Below are positions 1 through 5,253 of a stretch of DNA of 5,253 nt, piece by piece. A program made the position numbers and the translations under genes. Numbering within the stretch: the first letter of the stretch is position 1; every line of letters begins with the position of its first letter. Where the stretch lies: positions 1 to 5,253 of the forward strand of contig DAIEQT010000469.1 of NCBI GenBank assembly GCA_027347545.1. The letters are read 5' to 3'. The notes under the pieces were generated by a model that was given only the letters and a program-made list of their open reading frames with translations, was not told the origin of the DNA and made no database searches. Source of the DNA: Ignavibacteria bacterium. Lineage in GTDB: Bacteria > Bacteroidota > Ignavibacteria > Ignavibacteriales > Melioribacteraceae.

Positions 1-24
1 GCCCCGTAGAGCGTCTTTTTTTAA
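1..24. terminator. Possible terminator arm cut by the window edge
   Basis: A GC-rich stretch (1-15) is followed directly by seven T (16-22), and the protease stop codon lies just beyond at 25-27. On the plus strand this has the form of the 3' arm and U tract of an intrinsic terminator. On the minus strand it would be an A-run followed by a hairpin arm, as in a bidirectional terminator between convergent genes. The pairing arm would lie outside the window, so the hairpin cannot be confirmed. Confidence 0.3.
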
Positions 25-3000
25 TTATCTTTTTTCAAAAGATTCATGTTTAGGGCTAACAAACGGATTCTTTTTCAGTTCATTCAATACTTCTTGAATT
101 GCTCTTTCCAGCTGTGGATCAATACCTTTTGCTAATTGAGCCGGGTCATCAAGAACTTCTATGTCGGGATCAACACCGTAACCTTCCTTAAACCATTTTC
201 CATTCGGGTCGAACATTCTAAAAGTTGGAACAGAGATATTTCCACCATCTATTAATGCCGGAGCGCCGCTAATACCAATCAAACCGCCCCAGGTTCTTTC
301 ACCAATTAGTTTACCTAAACCGGCTTTACGGAAATAATCCGGGAATGCATCTCCACCGGAACCGCTCCAACCATTTATCAACATTACTTTAGGACCAAAG
401 TTAGCATGAGGCGGCCATTGCCAATCAGCGCCGTCGCGGGTTTTCCAAAATGCTAATGGTTTTCTATCAAGCAACTCAATAAAACGGTCTGGTATTTGTC
501 CGCCGTTGTTGAAGCGTTCATCAATTATCAATCCTTCCTTTGTAATCTGCGCCGCAAATTGACGAACAAGTTCCGTCTGTCCATCTGTCCCGGTACTTGG
601 AACATAGATGTAACCTATTTTTCCGTTGCTGGCTTCATCAACTCTTTTGCGGTTGCTTTCAATCCATTCTAAATTTCTCAAACGTGTTTCATCTGCAAGA
701 GTTTGCACGTAAATCTTTCTTGCGCCATCCAAAGATGGGTTTTCGTTAACAGTAAGCTCAACAGTTTTGCCGGATAGTCCTTGTAATGCAATCCATGGAG
801 CTTGGTTTACATCGAGCTTTTCACCATTAACTTCTAAAATGAAATCACCTTCTGTTACTTTAACACCAGGCAGTGCAAGTGGCGATTGAACTTCTGTATC
901 CCAAACTGCTCCTTTAATAATTTTGGAAATCTTAAATGCACCATTTGAAACAGTCCAGTCTATTCCTAGGTAGCCAATATTTTTAACTTGAGCTTCATCT
1001 GTATCTCCGCCGCCTCTGTAGGTATGCGAAGCGTTAAGTTCCGAAATCAATTCACCGAGTAAATAATTTAGATCCCAGCGTGTTACACAGTAATCAACTA
1101 GATTGCCGTACCGCTCACCAACTTCTTTCCAATCCACACCGTGCATATTTTCATCGTAGAAATAATCTCGGAATAAACGCCAGGTATCTTTATAGATTTG
1201 TTTCCACTCAGCTTTAGGATCAACCGTTACTTCAAGCTGAGCAGTAGGCATTGGCTTATCCATTTTTTGATTTTCTGCTACATCTACAATTGCATACTGA
1301 TTGCCTTTCCAGATAAGCATCTTTTTCATATCGGCAGTGAGCATGTAACCGTTGGCATCATCCACAATGGTTTTTTCTTCACGCTTTTCTAAATCGTAGA
1401 ATTGTATTGAATTCTTTTTATCAGCCGAGCCTGTGTTAGGCGCTCTCTGATAAATAATCTTTCCGCTTACAGCAGAAACTCTATTGTAATTACCTGCCGG
1501 TATTGGAATTATAACAACTCTGTTTTCAAATCCTTGTAATGCGATTTTTGTTTCTTTTGGTTTTTCTTTTTCAGCGGATTTATCCTTTGCCGCATCTGCT
1601 TTTTTATCATCCTTCTTTTCTTCTTTCTTTGGCTCCTCTTTCTTAGCGGCAGTTGTATCTACCTTTGGTGAGAGAGGGAAGAGTGTTTCATCGCTTAATG
1701 TAGCAAGCGCAAGGTTTGTGGTGTTAGGATAAATCCATGTGTTTCCAATATCGCTATACACCGGATTTAATGTTCTGTTGGTTAAGTAGTAAAGGTATTT
1801 TCCATCAGGGTCAAAAGCGGGATCAGAATCTGCATAGTAGCCGGTTGTTATCTGATGAGTTTTTTCTTCTTTGGTATCATACATATAAAGTGCGGTGCTT
1901 TGTCCTTTTGTGTCGTTAGCATAAGCTATCCACCTGCTATCCGGAGACCAGCTAACTTTAAAGCCTTGCAATGCACCATGCATATGATAAAGAGCTTGAT
2001 CAACTTTATATGTTTTATCTTTCTCGGTATCATAAATATTAATTTTCATTGATTGATCAATGAATGCGAGCATTTTAGAATTTGGCGACCAGTACAAACG
2101 ATATCTGTAACCTTCACCGTACGAAGTTAATTTCTTTTCCTCGCTGGGTTTTTCTAAGTCTTTAATAGTAAGCTCGTATTCTCCACTGCGGTCGCTCCAA
2201 TATGCAACTTTCTTTCCATCAGGAGACCAAGAAGGAAATCTCTCTGCAACTCCGCTGGATTTAGTTAAATTAAATGAAGGGCCGTTTTGAGCCGGCACAT
2301 TAAACAAATCTCCCCGTGCTTCGAAGATAGCTCTCTTTCCATCCGGTGAAACAGTTGCACCAAAGATTAATCCGGAAACATTTTCTGTTTTCGGCATTAA
2401 GGTAATTTCATCGGAAATGACATTAACTTTTACTTCGTGCATTTTTTCTGAAGCCAGGTTTAGCAGGTATAATTTTCCGCCGGCTTCAAAAACAATTTCT
2501 TCCGGTCCCATTGCCGGAAAGTGAATATCAAAATCTGTGAACTTGGTTAATTGCTTTGTTTGCTTGTTTGATAAATCGTAGCTCCAAATATTATAGCGCT
2601 TATCAGAACCTCTGTCGCTAATCCAATAAATTTTATTCTGAGCCGACCACATTGGTATTTCGTTTCCAACGCTCTTATCAAAAATTTGTTCTGCGGATTT
2701 TTTTTCTAAATCGAAAATCCACATATCGGAGTTCATCCCACCGCGGTATCTTTTCCAGGTTCTAAAAGCTGTAGAGCGTGGAGTGTAAACTATCTTCTTC
2801 CCATCAGGAGAAAGGCTACCAAACTCAGCATATGCTAAAGGAAGTTGGTTTGGTAAACCACCTTTAACTGATACTTCGTAAAACTGATTAAATCTTTGCT
2901 TGCCGCTATTCATTGAAGAAGCGAAAAGCAAACTATTACCATTCGGATACCAATCCACAAGGCGGTCAGCCATTCCGTGATTAGTAACTCGCAACGGAAT

Positions 3001-3297
3001 TCCTCCGTTAGTTGATATTACATAGATGTCTAAGTTGCCCTCATAGTTGGCGTTGTAAGCTATTTGAGTTCCGTCAGGGGAGAAGCGGGGAAATACTTCC
3101 TGTCCTGCCGGCGAACTTAGTTTAACAGCCGTGCCGCCCGTTTTAGAAACTAGCCATAAATCGCCGCCATAGTTAAATACTATTTGAGTCTTTGATACAT
3201 CCGGAAACTGAATCATTCTGGCATTAATTTGCGCGGAAACTTTCGCGGAAAGTAAAACCAAGATTAATATGAATAGTTTGCTGTGGGATTTTGTCAT
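25..3297 (-). CDS. Secreted tricorn-family serine protease (peptidase S41, TolB-like propellers plus PDZ)
   Basis: This is a predicted periplasmic protease of 1090 residues that should cut unfolded proteins or oligopeptides into short peptides. The ATG at 3297 is preferred over one 12 codons upstream: it has a strong Shine-Dalgarno 7 nt away and begins directly with a signal peptide (residues 1-22, basic start, hydrophobic FILILVLLSA core, cleavage after VSA). Two beta-propellers follow, about 30-310 and 315-690, with TolB/PD40-type SPDG motifs near 72, 162, 316, 357, 403, 450 and 495. A Lys/Glu/Asp/Ala-rich insert lies at about 547-585. Then come the C1 domain (about 693-770), a PDZ domain (about 773-850) and the C2 catalytic core (about 858-1070). 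The tricorn tetrad is visible: Ser757-His758 (NASHTYRGG), nucleophile Ser980 (SGSGGDAFP) and Glu1038 (KEGYGVDPDIEV). Ser-to-Glu spacing is 58 residues, as in Thermoplasma tricorn (S965, E1023). Gly981 replaces tricorn Asp966, so P1 preference may differ. Archaeal tricorn is cytosolic and has no signal peptide. Family assignment is very secure; substrate is not known. Confidence 0.96.
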   Translation of the reverse strand: MTKSHSKLFILILVLLSAKVSAQINARMIQFPDVSKTQIVFNYGGDLWLVSKTGGTAVKLSSPAGQEVFPRFSPDGTQIAYNANYEGNLDIYVISTNGGIPLRVTNHGMADRLVDWYPNGNSLLFASSMNSGKQRFNQFYEVSVKGGLPNQLPLAYAEFGSLSPDGKKIVYTPRSTAFRTWKRYRGGMNSDMWIFDLEKKSAEQIFDKSVGNEIPMWSAQNKIYWISDRGSDKRYNIWSYDLSNKQTKQLTKFTDFDIHFPAMGPEEIVFEAGGKLYLLNLASEKMHEVKVNVISDEITLMPKTENVSGLIFGATVSPDGKRAIFEARGDLFNVPAQNGPSFNLTKSSGVAERFPSWSPDGKKVAYWSDRSGEYELTIKDLEKPSEEKKLTSYGEGYRYRLYWSPNSKMLAFIDQSMKINIYDTEKDKTYKVDQALYHMHGALQGFKVSWSPDSRWIAYANDTKGQSTALYMYDTKEEKTHQITTGYYADSDPAFDPDGKYLYYLTNRTLNPVYSDIGNTWIYPNTTNLALATLSDETLFPLSPKVDTTAAKKEEPKKEEKKDDKKADAAKDKSAEKEKPKETKIALQGFENRVVIIPIPAGNYNRVSAVSGKIIYQRAPNTGSADKKNSIQFYDLEKREEKTIVDDANGYMLTADMKKMLIWKGNQYAIVDVAENQKMDKPMPTAQLEVTVDPKAEWKQIYKDTWRLFRDYFYDENMHGVDWKEVGERYGNLVDYCVTRWDLNYLLGELISELNASHTYRGGGDTDEAQVKNIGYLGIDWTVSNGAFKISKIIKGAVWDTEVQSPLALPGVKVTEGDFILEVNGEKLDVNQAPWIALQGLSGKTVELTVNENPSLDGARKIYVQTLADETRLRNLEWIESNRKRVDEASNGKIGYIYVPSTGTDGQTELVRQFAAQITKEGLIIDERFNNGGQIPDRFIELLDRKPLAFWKTRDGADWQWPPHANFGPKVMLINGWSGSGGDAFPDYFRKAGLGKLIGERTWGGLIGISGAPALIDGGNISVPTFRMFDPNGKWFKEGYGVDPDIEVLDDPAQLAKGIDPQLERAIQEVLNELKKNPFVSPKHESFEKR
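1543..1659 (-). other. Lys/Glu-rich low-complexity insert in the tricorn protease
   Basis: This in-frame segment encodes roughly residues 547-585 of the protease, almost entirely Lys, Glu, Asp, Ala, Pro and Thr (for example KKEEPKKEEKKDDKKADAAK). It falls within the second propeller region, between blade-like segments. It is predicted to be a disordered, highly charged loop. Archaeal tricorn has no such loop as far as I recall. Confidence 0.85.
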
Positions 3298-3313
3298 GAA
3301 GTAACTCCTCTCT
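3298..3313 (-). promoter_or_regulatory. Ribosome binding site deciding the protease start
   Basis: On the minus strand AGAGAGGAG (3313-3305) lies 7 nt before the ATG at 3297. No comparable site precedes the upstream in-frame ATG at 3333, and starting there would put 12 polar residues in front of the signal peptide. This fixes the start at 3297. Confidence 0.85.
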
Positions 3314-3370
3314 AAGTTATTATGATTTGACAAACTTTAGACGCGCCAGAATATTATGAGATTCTTCGAA

Positions 3371-3435
3371 ATAAAAAGCGGAGACGGCAGCATCCACCTA
3401 AGTCCGCCGCCTTGGTTTATTAAACCCAGTCTCCG
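3371..3435 (-). terminator. Three-way-junction RNA fold with U-tract: terminator or leader element
   Basis: On the minus strand, CGGAGAC (3435-3429) pairs perfectly with GTCTCCG (3385-3379). Inside are two hairpins: GGTTT/AAACC (3426-3414, 3-nt loop) and GGCGGC/GCTGCC (3411-3406 with 3391-3386, 14-nt loop). The junction linkers are only 2, 2 and 0 nt. One position in the second hairpin (3408/3389) is a G-U pair on the minus strand but a C-A mismatch on the plus strand, so the minus-strand RNA is favoured. The outer stem is followed by CTTTTTATTT, a U-rich tract typical of an intrinsic terminator. The fold starts 8 nt after the stop of the barrel-like remnant and ends about 75 nt before the protease ATG. 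It may be the terminator of the decayed gene or an attenuator-like leader of the protease. It matches no riboswitch class that I recognise. Confidence 0.6.
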
Positions 3436-3443
3436 GTTCTAAA

Positions 3444-3527
3444 CTAAAAATCGCTGAACGAAAAACCAACCTTAAATCTGCCGGTTGCTAAAAAAACTCA
3501 AAACCGATATAGTCTGTACCGTCCCTA
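3444..3527 (-). pseudogene. Possible C-terminal remnant of an outer-membrane beta-barrel protein, frameshifted
   Basis: Two overlapping minus-strand frames read like the end of a beta-barrel. The upstream frame gives RDGTDYIGFEFF and stops at TAG 3490-3488. The next frame gives LATGRFKVGFSFSDF and stops at TAG 3446-3444. They would join into one reading if the run of seven T (3496-3490) had eight. Alternating hydrophobic/polar residues and a terminal Phe are the known C-terminal signature of outer-membrane barrels recognised by the BAM complex. No start codon or barrel body is present; the upstream side is occupied by an inverted-repeat element. The family cannot be named, and the piece is short enough that chance coding remains possible. 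Confidence 0.4.
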
Positions 3528-3640
3528 AAGGTAGCTGTCGCATAATTAATATTTTGATAATAAATAGCCCGCAGATGACACGGATTTAACGGATTTACAC
3601 AGATATATTTCTGATTCATTAATTATACGACATCTACCTT
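3528..3640. repeat. 113-bp MITE-like element with 23-bp inverted repeats
   Basis: The left arm (3528-3550) begins AAGGTAG and ends ATAATTAAT. The right arm (3618-3640) is its reverse complement at 21 of 23 positions (mismatches at 3535/3633 and 3541/3627). The 67-nt interior has no transposase. It holds a motif of a type I recall seeing repeated between genes in many bacteria (3569-3604, CGCAGAT..ACACGGATT..ACACAGAT). I see no target-site duplication next to the arms, so a transposed MITE is only one explanation; a structured RNA or inverted duplication would look similar. The minus strand carries a 43-codon open frame (3619-3488) through it that I do not regard as a gene. Confidence 0.6.
3580..3597. 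repeat. Tandem 9-bp direct repeat ACGGATTTA x2
   Basis: Two perfect adjacent copies of ACGGATTTA sit at 3580-3588 and 3589-3597, within the loop of the inverted-repeat element. They are flanked by CAGATGAC on the left and CACAGAT on the right. Confidence 0.85.
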
Positions 3641-3822
3641 CGGCTGGAAGAAAGAACTAAGCAGTTTCCAAAGGTGCCGGTATTTTTGCCGGCATTTCCT
3701 ATTTGTCGAATCTCATCATTCGCAATCAATTCGAGCCGGATATTTATCGGGTCGCCAATATTTTTAACCCGAATTGCAGTTGTAAATCGCGAAGAAAAGA
3801 AGAAATACTTATCTTTAATTAC
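3634..3822 (-). pseudogene. Unrecognised 62-codon open frame without a start, probable gene remnant
   Basis: The minus strand is open from just below a TAA at 3825-3823 to a TAG at 3636-3634. The middle reads as ordinary protein: TAIRVKNIGDPINIRLELIA followed by NDEIRQIGNAGKNTGTFG. There is no ATG in the frame, the N-terminal side is a low-complexity KYFFFSS run, and the C-terminal end runs into the right arm of the inverted-repeat element. I do not recognise a family. It could be the upstream part of the gene whose end appears at 3444-3527, split by the repeat, but nothing proves a link. Two plus-strand frames are also open here, so composition alone may explain part of it. Confidence 0.3.
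3672..3697 (+). other. Hairpin in the intergenic region
   Basis: TGCCGG (3675-3680) and CCGGCA (3689-3694) form a perfect 6-bp stem with an 8-nt loop. On the plus-strand RNA it extends by two G-U pairs and one A-U pair to 9 bp. Only a short TTTCCT follows, so it is a poor intrinsic terminator. It lies about 145 nt before the transporter start and could be part of its leader. Confidence 0.4.
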
Positions 3823-3841
3823 TTACAATACGGAATTAAAC

Positions 3842-5143
3842 ATGAAATCTACCGAAACAAAAAAAGTATCTCTCTTTTCCTTCCCGAAAAACTTTTGGAC
3901 AGTAATTGTGATGGAGTTTTTCGAACGGGGTTCTTACTACGGAGTTCGTTCTATACTTTCTGTTTATCTTGTTCTGGCTGTAGCTGATGGCGGTTTAGGT
4001 TTCTCAAAATCAAGTGTAGGTGTTATTACAAGTACATTCCAGCCAATGCTTTATCTATTGCCTATTGTAGCCGGTGCAATTGCAGATCGCTTTGGATATA
4101 GAAAAACTTTGGTCTTCGCATTCTTTGTTATGAGTCTTGGTTACCTTCTAACTAGTATGATGACAAGCTACTCATTGGTTTTTGCGGCTTTAATTTTAAT
4201 GGTAGTGGGTGCTGGCACGTTTAAGCCAATTATTTCCGGTACAATTGCGCGAGTTACTGATAAGACAAATTCTACGCTTGCTTTTGGAATTTTCTACTGG
4301 ACAATAAATCTCGGCGCGTTTTTGTTTCCACTAATTCTTGTTCCAATCCTTAAACAATATTCGTATTCGTACGTATTTATTATGGCAGCGGTTGGTACCG
4401 GCTGGCTTCTGATATTAAACTTTCTTGTTTATAAAGAACCGGAAAAACCGGCAAATACCAAATCTCTTCCAATTGTTTTTAAGGAAGCATTTCTTGTCTT
4501 GAAAGATTTCCGTTTCATCTTAATGATAGTTATCTACTCCGGTTTCTGGATTTTGTACTTCCAGCAGTTCGATTCCGTGCTCTGGTATTTCAAAGATTAT
4601 GTTGATAAGACGCCAATCAATAATGCTGTTAATGGAATTCTCGGATTGTTCATGTCAAATCCCAACTGGAAATTTGATGTTGAGCATGTTACTGTAATTA
4701 ATGCCGGTACAATTATTTTGCTGCAAATATTCGTTTCCAACATTGTTAAGAATAAGAAAGCGCTTCCTACAATGATTACGGGAATTGCAATTGGCACAAT
4801 TGGTATTGCAATTCTTGCTATTTCCACACATCCGTTTGTATTCATTGCGGGAATTTTCATTTTCTCTGTTGGCGAAATGACAGCTCATCCAAAGTTTATT
4901 AGCTATGTTGGCTTGATAGCGCCGGAAGATAAAAAAGCTGTTTACTTAGGTTACTCGTTTTTATACGGAGTTTTGGGCAGCGGTATTGGTGGAATTTTAG
5001 GCGCAACTCTCTATGTTCACTTTGTTGATAATCTTAAAAACCCAACAATGCTTTGGATTATCTTTGCGATGATAGGTGTGGCAACCATTATCGGACTTTT
5101 ACTTTTTAATAAATATTTAGCACCTAAACATGTTGACGCATAA
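3842..5143 (+). CDS. POT/PTR2-like peptide transporter of the major facilitator superfamily
   Basis: This is a predicted inner-membrane secondary carrier of 433 residues, about 12 transmembrane helices, probably importing small peptides with protons. The POT signature lies in helix 1: E25-F-F-E28-R29-G-S-Y-Y-G34, close to ExxERFxYYG. The MFS motif A follows helix 2 (ADRFGYRK, 81-88). Lys128 in GAGTFKP sits where POT proteins have their helix-4 substrate-site Lys. FYWTINLG (151-158) matches the family's FYxxINxG, and GEMTAHP (344-350) matches the helix-10 Glu region. It differs from typical bacterial POTs in lacking room for the two extra central helices, and in having Phe240 where helix 7 usually has an acidic residue (FWxxF[E/D]QQ). 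The ATG at 3842 is chosen because homology begins immediately after it; an open extension back to GTG 3674 overlaps intergenic structures and has no transporter-like sequence. A weak GGA (3832-3834) lies 7 nt upstream. It is divergent from the protease. Substrate is inferred; other small solutes are possible. Confidence 0.88.
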   Translation: MKSTETKKVSLFSFPKNFWTVIVMEFFERGSYYGVRSILSVYLVLAVADGGLGFSKSSVGVITSTFQPMLYLLPIVAGAIADRFGYRKTLVFAFFVMSLGYLLTSMMTSYSLVFAALILMVVGAGTFKPIISGTIARVTDKTNSTLAFGIFYWTINLGAFLFPLILVPILKQYSYSYVFIMAAVGTGWLLILNFLVYKEPEKPANTKSLPIVFKEAFLVLKDFRFILMIVIYSGFWILYFQQFDSVLWYFKDYVDKTPINNAVNGILGLFMSNPNWKFDVEHVTVINAGTIILLQIFVSNIVKNKKALPTMITGIAIGTIGIAILAISTHPFVFIAGIFIFSVGEMTAHPKFISYVGLIAPEDKKAVYLGYSFLYGVLGSGIGGILGATLYVHFVDNLKNPTMLWIIFAMIGVATIIGLLLFNKYLAPKHVDA

Positions 5144-5184
5144 AAACTTGGATGGGAATGGTTAATATGTGAGAAGTAATCTAT

Positions 5185-5236
5185 CTGAGACGTTTTCATC
5201 AAGTATAGTTTGTCCTTCTAGTTGAAAACGTCTCAG
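5185..5236. repeat. Perfect 14-bp inverted repeat downstream of the transporter
   Basis: CTGAGACGTTTTCA (5185-5198) is the exact reverse complement of TGAAAACGTCTCAG (5223-5236), with a 24-nt spacer. It begins 41 nt after the transporter stop. Neither strand has a U-tract after the stem, so it is not a standard intrinsic terminator, though it could stabilise a 3' end. It could also be a dispersed palindromic repeat or the end of an insertion sequence lying beyond the window. The sequence past it (5237-5253) shows nothing recognisable. Confidence 0.7.
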
Positions 5237-5253
5237 CATAGAAATTCCGCAGT

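Noticed and set aside
1198..2052. Small plus-strand open frames of 60-65 codons opposite the protease gene
   Set aside because: They lie antisense to a strongly conserved coding region, are rich in Phe, Cys and Ile as expected for shadow frames, and have no family resemblance or ribosome binding site.
3314..3370. Promoter for the protease (CATAAT-like and TAAAGTTTG sequences)
   Set aside because: AT-rich matches exist but no -35/-10 or Bacteroidota -33/-7 pair has proper spacing, so I could not support a promoter call.
3566..3614. Possible CRISPR-like repeat unit
   Set aside because: Only one tandem 9-mer pair is present, with no regular spacers and no cas genes.
3488..3619. 43-codon minus-strand open frame with ATG at 3619
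   Set aside because: Its first half is translation of the intergenic repeat (KYICVNPLNPCHLRA), a kind of peptide typically produced by chance from such repeats. No ribosome binding site precedes it.
3674..3841. N-terminal extension of the transporter to GTG 3674
   Set aside because: The extra 56 residues resemble nothing in POT proteins, overlap a hairpin and a minus-strand remnant, and the family's N-terminus fits the ATG at 3842.
3703..3987. 94-codon plus-strand open frame overlapping the transporter start
   Set aside because: It overlaps the first 49 codons of the transporter in another frame and its composition is not protein-like.
4597..5202. Minus-strand open frames of 61-87 codons opposite the transporter
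   Set aside because: They mirror the transporter reading frame, have Asn/Cys-rich or repetitive shadow composition, and show no start signals.

Overview
This AT-rich window most resembles DNA from a Gram-negative bacterium of the Bacteroidota/Chlorobi/Ignavibacteria (FCB) group. The evidence is indirect: a secreted tricorn-type protease with a Lys/Glu-rich insert, a possible outer-membrane-barrel C-terminus ending in Phe, low GC, and a weak Shine-Dalgarno on one gene. No rRNA or marker gene is present, so the phylum is an inference.

Layout. A tricorn-family serine protease (25-3297, minus strand) fills the left 3.3 kb. It is a nearly full-length homologue of archaeal tricorn but carries an N-terminal signal peptide, so it should work in the periplasm. 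On the right, pointing away from it, is a 433-residue transporter of the major facilitator superfamily (3842-5143, plus strand). It carries the ExxER..YYG signature of the POT/PTR2 peptide-transporter family. The two are divergent and share a 544-bp intergenic region.

The intergenic region (3298-3841) is not empty. Going leftwards on the minus strand it holds: (a) a 62-codon open frame with protein-like composition but no start codon; (b) a 113-bp element bounded by 23-bp inverted repeats (21 of 23 matching), with a 9-bp tandem duplication inside its loop; (c) a short piece reading like the last ~30 residues of an outer-membrane beta-barrel protein, broken by a frameshift in a run of seven T; (d) a compact RNA fold, possibly a three-way junction, followed by a U-rich tract, 75 nt upstream of the protease start. 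Together this looks like a decayed gene with its terminator and a small mobile or repetitive element, now forming the leader of the protease gene.

How the genes may work together (inference): tricorn enzymes trim proteins and oligopeptides to very short peptides, and POT carriers import di- and tripeptides. A periplasmic tricorn divergent from a POT-like importer would be a simple peptide-scavenging unit.

Both edges carry half-seen structures. A T-run after a GC-rich segment at 1-22 may be one arm of a terminator. A perfect 14-bp inverted repeat lies at 5185-5236, downstream of the transporter. I see no tRNA, rRNA, CRISPR array or transposase gene in the window.
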